This document shows, piece after piece, positions 27,765 through 38,864 of a stretch of 64,000 nucleotides of DNA (its first letter is position 1; every line of letters starts with the position of its first letter). The stretch is taken from positions 62,001 to 126,000 of the forward strand of contig NZ_NCXO01000004.1 in assembly GCF_002104795.1 (NCBI RefSeq), read 5' to 3'. The notes under the pieces were generated by a model that saw nothing but the letters and a program-made list of their open reading frames with translations, was not told where the DNA came from and made no database searches. The position numbers were made by a program, and so were the translations under genes. The DNA comes from Mycolicibacillus koreensis. Lineage in GTDB: Bacteria; Actinomycetota; Actinomycetes; Mycobacteriales; Mycobacteriaceae.

Positions 27765-28136
27765 CTAGTTACACTGCCAGCTGAGGATCCAGCCACCGGG
27801 GGCATGGTTCAGCGCTTCGTTCATGGCCAACTGCAGAGTCGGCCCGTAGCCCCCCGCCCTGGAGTTGCTGTTCTGCGCAACCGCACCGCATTCGGTGAAG
27901 CTGACCAGAACCTGGCAGTCGGTGTACCCGCAGTAGCTCAGTGCCATGTTGTTCGCCGAGTCCTTGGTCGGGTGATCCCAGGCCCGGCCACCGGATCCGG
28001 TGGAGGCTGAGTAGGCGATCGCGCCCCAGTAGCTGGCGGCGTTGGCAGCCGGTGCCACAGCGAGTGTCATCCCGACCACCGATGCCAAACTGGCCACGAC
28101 GGCGGAAGCCTGCCGTCGAAAAGAGGCCTGTGCCAT
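27765..28136 (-). CDS. Secreted DUF4189 protein (Rv1269c-like)
   Basis: A 123-residue secreted protein with a typical Sec signal peptide (about residues 1-33, cleaved after ANA) and a DUF4189 domain with the AIAYS opening, AW, AL..CG...C and CGAVA motifs. The cysteines probably form disulfides. M. tuberculosis Rv1269c has the same domain and sits beside lprA (Rv1270c), exactly as here. The ATG with GAAAGGA eight bases upstream was chosen over a longer frame. The function is unknown. Confidence 0.85.
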   Translation of the reverse strand: MAQASFRRQASAVVASLASVVGMTLAVAPAANAASYWGAIAYSASTGSGGRAWDHPTKDSANNMALSYCGYTDCQVLVSFTECGAVAQNSNSRAGGYGPTLQLAMNEALNHAPGGWILSWQCN

Positions 28137-28211
28137 GGTTTTTCCTTTCTCGATCCGGTTCACCGGATAGGAGTCAATAGGGGTGGATTTGACGGTGGTT
28201 TCCATGGCGTT

Positions 28212-28949
28212 TTACACCGGTGGCTTCGTAACTTCGACCTTCTTGCCCCACTCGGACAAGACCATGGTCAGGACGGCACCATCGACGGGAACGACCTGCA
28301 CCTTCACCGGGTAGTTCGTGCCGTCATCGGCGATCCAGACGGTGGTGGGCATCTCCACGGCGTCCTTGGGGGCCAGCCGAGAACCCGACAGCGCCATGAT
28401 GTCGTCGGTCGACGACGTACCACTGACCTTGGTCGTCTCGGTGCCGTCGATCGTCTCGGTGCCCTCTTTCTTCGGGTCTTTCAGCTTGCTCAGCACGTTC
28501 GCCAGACCCTTGTCGGGGTCGAGAATGGTCGACACGTCGTAAATCGAGGCACCGTCACCGAAATCGGTGAATGCGCCGCCCGGGTCGCCGACGTCGGAGT
28601 AGAGATGGCCGTCGACGTAGACGAACTTGGCGTCGATGTCTTTTTGACCGACGATCAGCGTCGCATCACCGGTGGCCGCGGTTTGCGGGTCGTTGGAGAT
28701 GTCGCCCTCGAGGGTTTTGACCGCCAGGTTCGGCACGGTGCCCTCGGTCGTGATCTTCATGTGCAGGCCGGTGACCTCGCTCAATGCCTGCGCGGAGTCC
28801 TCAACGAGCTGAGCGGCGTCACCGTTGGACCCGTTGTTCTGCCCCGTGTCGGTGGTTCCGGAGTCCGAAGAGGAGCAACCGGAGAGGGTCAGTGCTGCCG
28901 CGACGAATGCGGATGTTGCGACCACACCGGTTCGAAACCGGAGTTTCAT
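28212..28949 (-). CDS. lprA: LppX/LprAFG-family lipoprotein, LprA-like
   Basis: A 245-residue lipoprotein of the LppX_LprAFG family, whose members bind triacylated lipids in a hydrophobic pocket and carry them across the periplasm. The signal peptide ends in the LSGC lipobox. A Ser/Asp/Gly/Asn-rich linker and a half-barrel domain with the MKITTEGTVP and VYVDGHLYSDVGD strands follow. The start has AAAGGAG six bases upstream. Pairing with the DUF4189 gene mirrors Rv1270c-Rv1269c, so I favour LprA over LprG. No Rv1410c-type transporter is adjacent. Confidence 0.85.
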   Translation of the reverse strand: MKLRFRTGVVATSAFVAAALTLSGCSSSDSGTTDTGQNNGSNGDAAQLVEDSAQALSEVTGLHMKITTEGTVPNLAVKTLEGDISNDPQTAATGDATLIVGQKDIDAKFVYVDGHLYSDVGDPGGAFTDFGDGASIYDVSTILDPDKGLANVLSKLKDPKKEGTETIDGTETTKVSGTSSTDDIMALSGSRLAPKDAVEMPTTVWIADDGTNYPVKVQVVPVDGAVLTMVLSEWGKKVEVTKPPV

Positions 28950-29230
28950 AGACATCTCCTTTGTAGGTTCGCGGCAGCGCCGCAGGTTCGACTCCGCTGG
29001 AGCCGGAGAAAATCTTAACCGGACTCCGGGAGAACCGAACACAAAAATTTCCTAAATTCCGTGGGGTTCCGGTCGGACAGCACAACTGTAAACGACGCCG
29101 CCGAGCCCCGAACACACGAAAATATTCCGCGGTCGCACCACCGCGCGCACCGGCGACAACTCGGTGAACCGCCGTCACCGACGGCCAGAATCCCTGCCGC
29201 GCAGTGCGGTTGAACTCCCTGCGAGTGTGG
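28950..29230. other. 281-base intergenic region upstream of lprA
   Basis: An AT-richer stretch between ftsK (ending leftward) and lprA (starting leftward); it must hold the lprA promoter. I saw no clear dyad, sigma motif or coding frame. Confidence 0.4.
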
Positions 29231-31807
29231 TCAGTAGCCCTCGGCGTCGGGCTCGGTGTCCCCGGTGGCCCCGGGCTCGCCACCGCCGCGGATGGCCATC
29301 AGCGTTGCCGCCAACTCGTCGGGTTTGACCAGCACCTCACGGGCTTTGGAGCCCTCCGAGGGGCCCACGATGCTGCGGGTCTCCATCAGGTCCATCAACC
29401 GGCCGGCCTTGGCGAATCCGACCCGCAGCTTGCGCTGCAACATCGAGGTGGAGCCGAACTGGCTGGAGACGACCAACTCGACCGCTTGCAGGAACACATC
29501 CATGTCGTCGCCGATGTCGGGGTCGACGTCCTTGCGGTCCGCACCGGTCTTGGTGGCGGTCACGCCGTCGGTGTACTCCGGTTCGGCCTGTTCCTTGCAG
29601 GCGCTGACCACGGCATGGATCTCCTCATCGGTGATGAAGGCACCCTGCAGTCGCACCGGCTTGTTGGCCCCCATCGGCAAGAACAGACCGTCGCCCATCC
29701 CGATCAACCGCTCGGCGCCGGACTGGTCCAAGATGACGCGGCTGTCGGTCAGCGACGAGGTCGCGAACGCCAGTCGGGACGGCACGTTGGTCTTGATCAG
29801 GCCGGTGACCACGTCCACCGAGGGCCGCTGGGTGGCCAGCACCAGATGGATCCCGGCCGCACGCGCCTTCTGGGTGATCCGCACGATCGCGTCTTCGACG
29901 TCACGCGGCGCGGTCATCATCAGGTCGGCCAGCTCGTCGACGATCGCCACCACGTAGGGGTACGGCCGGTATTCACGCTGGCTGCCCAGCGGCGCGGTGA
30001 TCTCCCCGGAACGCACCTTCGCGTTGAAGTCGTCGATGTGGCGCACCCGTGAGGCCTTCATGTCCTGATAGCGCTGCTCCATCTCCTCGACCAGCCAGGC
30101 CAACGCCGCCGCAGCCTTCTTCGGCTCGGTGATGATCGGGGTGATCAGGTGCGGGATGCCCTCATACGGGGTCAACTCGACCATCTTCGGGTCGATGAGG
30201 ATCATCCGGACCTCGTCGGGGGTGGCCCGGGCCAGCAGCGACACCAGCATCGAGTTGACGAAGCTGGACTTCCCGGATCCGGTGGACCCGGCCACCAGCA
30301 GGTGCGGCATCTTGGCGAGGTTGGCCGAGATGAAATCGCCTTCGATGTCTTTGCCCAGCCCGATCACCAGCGGGTGGTGATCGCGGCGGGTCGACGGGGC
30401 GGTGAGCACGTCGGCCAGCCGCACCATCTCCCGATCGGTGTTGGGCACCTCGATACCCACCGCCGACTTGCCGGGAATCGGCGCCAGCATCCGCACGCTC
30501 TCGGTGGCCACCGCGTAGGCGATGTTCTTCTGCAGGGCGGTGATCTTCTCCACCTTCACACCGGGCCCGAGTTCCACCTCGTAGCGGGTGACGGTGGGCC
30601 CGCGGGTGCAGCCGGTGACCGCGGCATCGACCTTGAACTGCTGGAGCACCGACGAAATCGAGTCGGCCATCTTCTCGTTGGCCGCGGTGCGCCGCTTCGG
30701 CGGATCCCCGGCGGTGAGCAGGGCCAACGGCGGCAGCGCGTAGGCCCCTTCGACGACCCGATCCAGCGCCAGGGTGTCGCGCTCGGCGGGCGGGGTGGCC
30801 GCTTTCGCCGCGGACTTGCCGGAGCGTCGGCGCCGTGCCGGGCGCTCGGCCGGCTCCGCCTCATCGAGTGGGTAGTTCTCCTGCGGCGTTCCCGTCGGCG
30901 CGGCCACGTCCTCGGCCAGCTCCGCGTAGGCGGCGGGATCGTCGTAGTAGCCGTCGGAGAAGTCCTCCGCCGCCGGTTCGCCGGCCCAGCGGGTGGGGGC
31001 GCCATCATCACCGGCATCAACATCATCGCCGTCATCACCGTCATAGTCGTATTCGGCGTCGTCGAAGTAGTCGTCGCGGTGGGCGCCGCTGGCGAACATC
31101 GCCCGGATGGCCGCGGGGGCCTCCCGAAGGGTGGTGCCGCTGAGCAGCAGCACCCCGAAGAGCGCGGCAAGCACCAACAGCGGCGCGGCGATGAACGGCG
31201 TCAGCCCGTCCGAGAGCGGCCCGCCGATCGCGAAGCCGACGAAACCGCCGGCGTGCTGACGCCCGGCGGGGTCCTGCGGCGAACTCGACCACAGATGCGT
31301 GAGCCCCAGCGCCGGCAGCGCGACCAGCGCCGCGCCGAGCACCAGCCGCGGCCGCGCATCCGGGTCGGGCTCGCTGCGCATCACGATCACCCCGATCACC
31401 GCGGCGATCAGCGGCACCACGACGACCGCGGCACCGATGACGCTGCGCAGCGCACTGTCGACCCAGTCGCCGACCGGCCCGGCGGCGTCGAACCACGAGC
31501 TGGCCGCCACCACCACGGCACCGGCCAGCAGCGCCAGCGCGATGCCGTCGCGGCGATGGCCCGGGTCGATATCGCGGGCCCGCCCCACCGATCGCGCCGT
31601 GCCGCCCACCCCGCGGGCCAGCATCAGCCAGGAAGCGCGAGCGGCGCGACCGCAGGTCGCCGCCGCCCCGGCGGTCCGCGAGGGGCGGCGGGGCGGCGCC
31701 GGTCGGCGCTGCGGAGCCGGCTTGCGGGCGGGTCGCGCCCCGCTCCGCGATGGGGCCTTTGACCTGCTCGTTCGGTTTCCGGATCGGGCGGCGGTCTTGC
31801 TCGGCAT
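29231..31807 (-). CDS. ftsK: DNA translocase FtsK
   Basis: An 858-residue septal DNA pump that resolves chromosome dimers at division. Order: a basic Pro/Arg tail, four to five transmembrane helices (about 90-270), an acidic Asp/Tyr-rich linker (about 290-360), the alpha/beta motor with Walker [10 protein letters not shown] and Walker B-like [13 protein letters not shown], and the C-terminal gamma winged-helix domain that reads KOPS sites (about 780-850). The start is placed by TAGGCT seven bases before the ATG. Argument for a longer protein is weak because the upstream frame overlaps the opposite-strand gene. Confidence 0.95.
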   Translation of the reverse strand: MPSKTAARSGNRTSRSKAPSRSGARPARKPAPQRRPAPPRRPSRTAGAAATCGRAARASWLMLARGVGGTARSVGRARDIDPGHRRDGIALALLAGAVVVAASSWFDAAGPVGDWVDSALRSVIGAAVVVVPLIAAVIGVIVMRSEPDPDARPRLVLGAALVALPALGLTHLWSSSPQDPAGRQHAGGFVGFAIGGPLSDGLTPFIAAPLLVLAALFGVLLLSGTTLREAPAAIRAMFASGAHRDDYFDDAEYDYDGDDGDDVDAGDDGAPTRWAGEPAAEDFSDGYYDDPAAYAELAEDVAAPTGTPQENYPLDEAEPAERPARRRRSGKSAAKAATPPAERDTLALDRVVEGAYALPPLALLTAGDPPKRRTAANEKMADSISSVLQQFKVDAAVTGCTRGPTVTRYEVELGPGVKVEKITALQKNIAYAVATESVRMLAPIPGKSAVGIEVPNTDREMVRLADVLTAPSTRRDHHPLVIGLGKDIEGDFISANLAKMPHLLVAGSTGSGKSSFVNSMLVSLLARATPDEVRMILIDPKMVELTPYEGIPHLITPIITEPKKAAAALAWLVEEMEQRYQDMKASRVRHIDDFNAKVRSGEITAPLGSQREYRPYPYVVAIVDELADLMMTAPRDVEDAIVRITQKARAAGIHLVLATQRPSVDVVTGLIKTNVPSRLAFATSSLTDSRVILDQSGAERLIGMGDGLFLPMGANKPVRLQGAFITDEEIHAVVSACKEQAEPEYTDGVTATKTGADRKDVDPDIGDDMDVFLQAVELVVSSQFGSTSMLQRKLRVGFAKAGRLMDLMETRSIVGPSEGSKAREVLVKPDELAATLMAIRGGGEPGATGDTEPDAEGY

Positions 31808-31814
31808 GCCGACC

Positions 31815-31820
31815 AGCCTA
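31815..31820 (-). promoter_or_regulatory. Putative -10 element for leaderless ftsK
   Basis: TAGGCT on the minus strand is seven bases before the ATG chosen for ftsK. Confidence 0.55.
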
Positions 31821-31898
31821 GTCGCAAACACCTCATCAGCACCATAGGCCACACGGGTCACTGACATTCGGGCTGTCGGGAGACGCAGTTCACCGGTG

Positions 31899-31918
31899 TA
31901 TAAGGTGACAGGCGTCAC
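31899..31918 (+). promoter_or_regulatory. Promoter with overlapping dyad, upstream of monooxygenase gene
   Basis: TATAAGGT overlaps a GTGAC-4-GTCAC inverted repeat, about 95 bases before the ABM monooxygenase ATG. A repressor bound here would cover the -10. Confidence 0.4.
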
Positions 31919-32008
31919 TACCGGTGACCGGCGGTGACGCCGGGGCTGCGGGTCCTGCCCGCCGAGCCGCACCCGCCGAGCCCGATCCGCCGTGAGGAGA
32001 ACCCGCCG

Positions 32009-32323
32009 ATGCCCGTCGTGGTCGTTGCCAGCATGACCGTCAAACCCGAGTCCGTCGCCAGCGTCGAGGAGATCGTGACCAAGACCGTCGCCGAGGTGCA
32101 CACCGAACCGGGCTGCGAGTTGTATGCGCTGCATCGCAACGACACCACGTTCGTGTTCATCGAGCAGTGGGCCGACCCGGAGGCGTTGAAGGCGCACGGG
32201 TCCGCCCCCGCGGTCACCGCCATGTTCTCCGCACTCGGCGCACACCTCGACGGTGCACCGCAGATCACCACGCTGCAGCCGGTTCCGGCCGGCGACCCCG
32301 CGAAGGGCCAGTTGCGCGGCTGA
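32009..32323 (+). CDS. Antibiotic biosynthesis monooxygenase (ABM) domain protein
   Basis: A 104-residue dimeric alpha+beta barrel protein of the ABM/YgiN type (Rv2749-like). Features are the opening [25 protein letters not shown] and [16 protein letters not shown], all typical. Relatives are cofactor-free quinol monooxygenases or haem-degrading enzymes; the haem ligands are not evident, so a quinol or unknown substrate is more likely. The ATG has GAGGAGA upstream. It is followed by a methyltransferase on the same strand after 35 bases. Confidence 0.82.
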   Translation: MPVVVVASMTVKPESVASVEEIVTKTVAEVHTEPGCELYALHRNDTTFVFIEQWADPEALKAHGSAPAVTAMFSALGAHLDGAPQITTLQPVPAGDPAKGQLRG

Positions 32324-32358
32324 GCACCGCGCCGACCGCCGATCAGCAAGGGAGGACT

Positions 32359-33231
32359 GTGACGCCGCGACCCGCAGCCCAGACCGCCGCCGGCCCGATG
32401 GTGCTGGCGGCGATCGAGCAGCATGAGCCACCCGAGCGCCGCCTCGTCGACGACGACCTGGCCGAGTTGTTGCTGCCTGCGCGGCTGCGCTGGTCGGTGC
32501 GCGCCATGCGCCCGGCCCTGCTGCGTCGCGCGCTGCGGGCGGCCACGGAGCGCTCGGCGCCGGGGATCTGGGCGACCGTGACCTGCCGCAAACGGTTCAT
32601 CGACGACACCCTCGACGCCGCCCTCGACGAGGTCGACGCGGTGGTGATCCTCGGCGCGGGCCTCGACACCCGCGCCTACCGGGTGCTGCGGCGCCGGCGC
32701 ATCCCGATCTTCGAGGTGGATCTGCCGGTCAACATCGCCCGCAAGGCGGCTGCGGTGCGCCGCGCCCTGGGCGAGCTGCCGCTGTCGGTGCGTCTGGTCG
32801 CCGTCGATCTGGAGAACGATGACCTGCTGACGGCGTTGGCCGAACACGGCTACAACACCGACTATCGGGTGTTCTTCCTCTGCGAAGGGGTCACCCAGTA
32901 CCTCACGGATTCCGCGGTGGCCACCACGTTGGCGGGGCTGCGGGCCGCCGCGCCGGGCAGCCGGCTGGTCTTCACCTATGTGCGGCGCCGCTTCATCGAC
33001 GGCACCGACGACTACGGCGCCGCCGCGCTGTATCGCCGGATGTGTCAGCGTCGGCGGGTGTGGCGGTTCGGGCTGGAGCCCGAGGACATCGAGGCGTTTT
33101 TGGCCGGCTACGGCTGGCGGCTGATCGAACAGCTCGGCGGCGAGGACATCGCCCGGCGCTACATCGCGCCGACCGGCCGCGCCGTGGGCGCCAGCGACCT
33201 GGAGTGGGCGGTCTCGGCGATCAAGCGGTGA
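32359..33231 (+). CDS. SAM-dependent methyltransferase (TIGR00027 family)
   Basis: A 290-residue member of the large mycobacterial family related to leucine carboxyl methyltransferases. Visible are the SAM-binding [10 protein letters not shown], the FEVDLP acidic motif and the [12 protein letters not shown] segment, which are hallmarks of the family. M. tuberculosis Rv2751 occupies the same position. Substrates are unknown; polyketide or lipid carboxylates have been suggested for relatives. The GTG start has GGGAGG upstream. It converges with rnj, four bases apart. Confidence 0.85.
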   Translation: MTPRPAAQTAAGPMVLAAIEQHEPPERRLVDDDLAELLLPARLRWSVRAMRPALLRRALRAATERSAPGIWATVTCRKRFIDDTLDAALDEVDAVVILGAGLDTRAYRVLRRRRIPIFEVDLPVNIARKAAAVRRALGELPLSVRLVAVDLENDDLLTALAEHGYNTDYRVFFLCEGVTQYLTDSAVATTLAGLRAAAPGSRLVFTYVRRRFIDGTDDYGAAALYRRMCQRRRVWRFGLEPEDIEAFLAGYGWRLIEQLGGEDIARRYIAPTGRAVGASDLEWAVSAIKR

Positions 33232-33235
33232 GCCC

Positions 33236-34912
33236 TCAGATCTCCAGGATGGTCGGCACGATCATCGGTTGGCGCCGGTAGGTCTCGCCCACCCACCGTC
33301 CGACCGTGCGCCGCACCGCCTGCACGATCCGGGCCGGCTCGGTGATGTTCTGCGCGGCCAGCGATTCCAGCTCGGCGGCAACCTTGGCGGCCACCGGCTC
33401 GAGGGCCTTCGGGTTCTCCGAGAACCCGCGGGCCTGCAGGTGCGGCGGTGCGACCGGGCGGCCGGTGCCCCGGCGCACCACCACGGTCACCGCGATGAAC
33501 CCCGACGACAGCACCAGCCGCTCCCCCAGCGTGGCGTCGCCGACGTCACCGTGGACCAGGCCGTCGATGAACATCTTCCCGACCGGAACCGCCCCGGCGA
33601 TGCGGGCGTTGCCGGCGACCAAATCGACGCTGACACCGTTCTCGGCCAGCACGATCGACTCCTCGGGCACCCCGGTGCGCGCCGCCAGCGCCGCGTTGGC
33701 CCGCAGCATCCGCCAGGTGCCGTGCACCGGCATCACGTTGCGCGGGCGGATCCCGTTGTAGAGGAACAACAGCTCCCCGGCGTAGGCGTGCCCGGAGACG
33801 TGCACCCGCACCTGGGCATTGGTGACGACCCGCGCACCGATCTTGGCCAGCGCGTCCATCACCCCGTAGACGGCCTCCTCGTTGCCCGGGATCAGCGACG
33901 AGGACAGCACCACCAGGTCATCGGCGGTGAGCGTGATCGACCGGTGCTCGCCGCGCGACATCCGTGACAACGCGGCCATCGGCTCGCCCTGGGTGCCGGT
34001 GGTGACCAGCACCACCCGGTCGGGCGGCAGCGCCTCGGCGGCGCCGATGTCGACCAGGTCGGCATCGTCGACGTGCAGGAAGCCCAGCTCACGCGCGATG
34101 TTCATGTTGCGCACCATGGAGCGCCCGACGAAGGCGACACGACGGCCCAGCGCTACCGCCGCGTCGATGATCTGCTGGACCCGGTCGACGTTGGAGGCGA
34201 AACAGGCCACGATGACCCGGCCCTCGGCACCGCGGATCAGCCGGTGCAGGGTGGGGCCCACCTCGCTCTCGCTGGGGCTGACGCCGGGGATCTCGGCATT
34301 GGTCGAATCACACAGGAACAGATCCACCCCGGCCGCGCCCAGCCGCGACATGCCGGGCAGGTCGGTCGGCCGGCCGTCGGGCGGGAGCTGGTCGAGTTTG
34401 ATGTCGCCGGTGTGCAGCAGCGTGCCCGCGCCGGTGTGCACCGCGATCGCCAGCGCATCGGGGATGGAGTGGTTGACCGCGAAGTACTCGCATTCGAAGA
34501 CACCGTGGGTGCTGCGCTGCCCCTCGGCGACGACCTCGATGGCCGGTTTGATGCGGTGCTCCCGGCATTTGGCGCTGACCAGCGCCAACGTGAACCGCGA
34601 GCCGACCACCGGGAGGTCGGGACGCAGTTTGAGCAGAAAGGGGATCGCCCCGATGTGGTCCTCGTGGGCGTGGGTCAACACCAGCGCCTCGATGTCGTCG
34701 ACGCGGTCCTCGATGTGGCGCAGGTCCGGCAGGATCAAATCCACGCCCGGCTCGTCGTGACCGGGGAACAGCACCCCGCAGTCGATGACCAGCAGCCGGC
34801 CCAGATGCTCGAGCACGGTCATGTTGCGCCCGATCTCCCCGATCCCGCCGAGCGCGGTGACCCTCAGCCCGCCCGGCTGCAGCGGACCGGGAGGTTTCAG
34901 TGCGGGCGTCAT
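33236..34912 (-). CDS. rnj: Ribonuclease J
   Basis: A 558-residue metallo-beta-lactamase/beta-CASP ribonuclease with both 5'-3' exo- and endonuclease activity. The zinc motif is THAHEDHIGA near residue 80. The HTGDIKLDQ motif and the beta-CASP motifs (CDSTNAE, VSGHAYAGEL) follow. The length equals that of M. tuberculosis RNase J (Rv2752c). It lies seven bases after dapA and is co-transcribed with it. Together with the PNPase gene in this window it covers much of the mRNA-decay machinery. Confidence 0.95.
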   Translation of the reverse strand: MTPALKPPGPLQPGGLRVTALGGIGEIGRNMTVLEHLGRLLVIDCGVLFPGHDEPGVDLILPDLRHIEDRVDDIEALVLTHAHEDHIGAIPFLLKLRPDLPVVGSRFTLALVSAKCREHRIKPAIEVVAEGQRSTHGVFECEYFAVNHSIPDALAIAVHTGAGTLLHTGDIKLDQLPPDGRPTDLPGMSRLGAAGVDLFLCDSTNAEIPGVSPSESEVGPTLHRLIRGAEGRVIVACFASNVDRVQQIIDAAVALGRRVAFVGRSMVRNMNIARELGFLHVDDADLVDIGAAEALPPDRVVLVTTGTQGEPMAALSRMSRGEHRSITLTADDLVVLSSSLIPGNEEAVYGVMDALAKIGARVVTNAQVRVHVSGHAYAGELLFLYNGIRPRNVMPVHGTWRMLRANAALAARTGVPEESIVLAENGVSVDLVAGNARIAGAVPVGKMFIDGLVHGDVGDATLGERLVLSSGFIAVTVVVRRGTGRPVAPPHLQARGFSENPKALEPVAAKVAAELESLAAQNITEPARIVQAVRRTVGRWVGETYRRQPMIVPTILEI

Positions 34913-34919
34913 CGGCGGC

Positions 34920-36673
<1,754 letters not shown>

Positions 36674-36681
36674 GGCGCCCT

Positions 36682-36687
36682 ACCTTA
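36682..36687 (-). promoter_or_regulatory. Putative -10 element for leaderless thyX
   Basis: TAAGGT on the minus strand is eight bases before the thyX GTG. Confidence 0.45.
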
Positions 36688-36722
36688 GTCGCCGGTTGCG
36701 GGGCGCCGCCGACCCAGTTAAT

Positions 36723-36750
36723 GTTAGTCACTAACTTGTTAGTCGATAAC
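36723..36750. promoter_or_regulatory. Two palindromic operators between thyX and the monooxygenase
   Basis: GTTAGTCACTAAC is a perfect 13-base palindrome (36723-36735). A second imperfect copy, GTTAGTCGATAAC, begins 15 bases later. The pair precedes the monooxygenase ATG by 15 bases and probably binds the TetR regulator encoded after it. Confidence 0.7.
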
Positions 36751-36764
36751 ACTACGGGGGCGCC

Positions 36765-38249
36765 ATGGACACCGAGGTTCTGGTGGCCGGGGCGGGGCCG
36801 ACCGGGCTCACGCTGGCGTGCCGCCTGGCGGCCGCGGGGATCGGGGTGCGGGTCATCGACGCCGCCGGCGCCCCGGCCACGACGTCGCGGGCGTTGGCGC
36901 TGCAGCCGCGCGGAATCGAAGTGCTGGCCCGCACCGGGGTGCTGGCCGACCTGCGCGGCCGCGCCCAGCAGATCACCCGGCTCGCGATCGTCGTCGACGG
37001 CCGCGAACTCGCCACGCTGCGCCTCGAGCAGGCACTGAGACGCTGGCACGGCCCCGGGGTGCTGGTGGTCTCGCAGGCCGAGATCGAAGCCACCCTGCGC
37101 GCCCGGCTGACCGCCCTCGGGGTGCCCATCGAGTGGGACCGGCCCCTGACCGGGCTCAGCCAGGACCGCGACGCGGTGACCGCGCAGGTCGGTGAGCAGA
37201 CGATCCGCTGCGGCTGGCTGATCGGCGCCGACGGTGGGCGCAGCACGGTGCGCAAGAGCGCCGAGGTCGACTTCCCCGGCATGCCGCTGATCGAGAACTT
37301 CCTGCTCGCCGACGTGCACGCCACGATCGACCGGCCCCGCGACGCGACCGTGGCGTGGCTGCGCGACGCCGACCTGCTGGCAGCGTTTCCGCTGCCCGGG
37401 GCGGACCTGTGGCGGTTGATGGCGCCCGCGCCCGCCCACGGGCCGACCCCGCAGTCCCCCGAGGAGGTCGTGGAGTATCTGGCGGCGCGGCTCGATGAGG
37501 AGGCCGGCGGCCGGGTCGGCGCCACCGAGTGGACGTCGGTGTTCCGCATCCAGCGCCGGCTCGCCGCGCGCTATCGCACCGGGCGGGTGCTGCTGGCCGG
37601 CGACGCCGCCCACATCCACAGCCCGCTGGGCGGGCAAGGACTCAACACCGGGATCGGGGATGCGGAGAACCTGGCCTGGAAACTGGCCCTGGTGGCCGGT
37701 GGACGCGCCGGGGCGGGGTTGCTGGACAGCTATGAGGCCGAGCGACGCCCGGTCGCCGAGGACGTGCTGGCCTCGACCAGTCAGGCGACCATGACCGCCC
37801 TCGGCAAGGGGTGGGCCGCACGCATCCTGCGCGACCGGGTGGCGGTGCCGCTGCTCAACCGCCGGTGGGTGCAGCGGTTCATCGCCGCCCAGGCCTCCCA
37901 GCTGCGGGTGAGCTACCGGCACGGCCCGCTCGGCGGGCGCGGCCGCCGGCTCGCCCGCGGCCCCCGGCCCGGCGACCGGGTTCCCAACACCACCCACCGC
38001 ACCGCCGACGGCGGTGCGGTGCGACTGCATGATGCCCTCGCCGACGGCTGGGTGCTGGTCGGGGACGCCGCGCTGGCCGAGATCGCCCGCCACCGCCTCG
38101 GGGCGCTCACCCACCTCCCGGCCACCGAGACCGATTCGCTTTTGGTGCGCCCCGATGCGCACCTGGGCTGGCGGGGGCGCGATCCGCAGGCCCTGACCGA
38201 CTGGCTGGATCGGGTGCTGGAGCCCGCCGACGCGGCGGACCGGCGGTGA
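36765..38249 (+). CDS. FAD-dependent aromatic-type monooxygenase
   Basis: A 494-residue class A flavoprotein hydroxylase. It shows GAGPTG (9-14), the DG motif GADGGRS (154-160) and the GD motif AGDAAHIHSPLGGQGLN (about 278-294), the full fingerprint of the PheA/TfdB/MhpA group. It also has a C-terminal thioredoxin-like region ending in WLDRVLEP. It would use NAD(P)H and oxygen to hydroxylate an aromatic or polycyclic compound, possibly a drug. It is translationally coupled (GTGA) to a TetR regulator and preceded by two palindromes, so it looks inducible by its substrate. Confidence 0.85.
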   Translation: MDTEVLVAGAGPTGLTLACRLAAAGIGVRVIDAAGAPATTSRALALQPRGIEVLARTGVLADLRGRAQQITRLAIVVDGRELATLRLEQALRRWHGPGVLVVSQAEIEATLRARLTALGVPIEWDRPLTGLSQDRDAVTAQVGEQTIRCGWLIGADGGRSTVRKSAEVDFPGMPLIENFLLADVHATIDRPRDATVAWLRDADLLAAFPLPGADLWRLMAPAPAHGPTPQSPEEVVEYLAARLDEEAGGRVGATEWTSVFRIQRRLAARYRTGRVLLAGDAAHIHSPLGGQGLNTGIGDAENLAWKLALVAGGRAGAGLLDSYEAERRPVAEDVLASTSQATMTALGKGWAARILRDRVAVPLLNRRWVQRFIAAQASQLRVSYRHGPLGGRGRRLARGPRPGDRVPNTTHRTADGGAVRLHDALADGWVLVGDAALAEIARHRLGALTHLPATETDSLLVRPDAHLGWRGRDPQALTDWLDRVLEPADAADRR

Positions 38250-38854
38250 GCGGCGACTGGCGGGCGGCCAAGCGGGCCGCCACCCGGCGCACCATCCAGC
38301 AGCACGCCCTGGCGCTGTTCGCCGCGCAGGGCTACGAGGCGACGACGGTCGAGGAGATCGCCGCGGCGGCCGGGGTCTCCCATATGACCTTCTTCCGGTA
38401 TTTCCCGCAGAAGGAGGCGGTGGTGGAGTCCGACGACTACGACCCGCTGATGGCGCGTCTGCTGGCGGCCCGGCCGGCCGGCGAACCGCCGCTGGTGGCG
38501 TTGCACGCCGCGTTGCGCCAGACCTACCACCACGTGCTCGCCGTCGACCGCGACGCGATGGCCACGCGGGTGCAGCTGGTCATGAGCACGCCGGCGCTGC
38601 GCTCCCGGCTGTGGGTCGCCCAGGACTCCACCGTGGCGTTGTTCGCCGACGGCCTGGCAGCGCGGGCCGGGGTGGCCGAACCGGACCTGACGATGACGGC
38701 GCAGGCCGCGGCGGCGCTGGGCGCCTCCGGCGCCGCACTCACAGCGTGGGCCGCCGCACCGGAGCGCGACCTGGTGGCCCTGCTCGATGCGGCGTTCGCC
38801 GCGCTGCACGCCGGTTTCGGCGAACCGGGCGGACGCCCGCTGGGCGACGCCTGA
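38246..38854 (+). CDS. TetR-family repressor
   Basis: A 202-residue regulator with a standard N-terminal TetR HTH (about 12-58: TRRTIQQHALALFAAQGYEA, then VEEIAAAAGVSHMTFFRYF) and a helical ligand-binding domain. The GTG start overlaps the monooxygenase stop, so it is made with its likely target. It is expected to bind the palindromes in front of the operon and to release them on ligand binding. It converges with the glycosylase gene ten bases away. Confidence 0.88.
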   Translation: MSGDWRAAKRAATRRTIQQHALALFAAQGYEATTVEEIAAAAGVSHMTFFRYFPQKEAVVESDDYDPLMARLLAARPAGEPPLVALHAALRQTYHHVLAVDRDAMATRVQLVMSTPALRSRLWVAQDSTVALFADGLAARAGVAEPDLTMTAQAAAALGASGAALTAWAAAPERDLVALLDAAFAALHAGFGEPGGRPLGDA

Positions 38855-38864
38855 CCGGTGGGAC

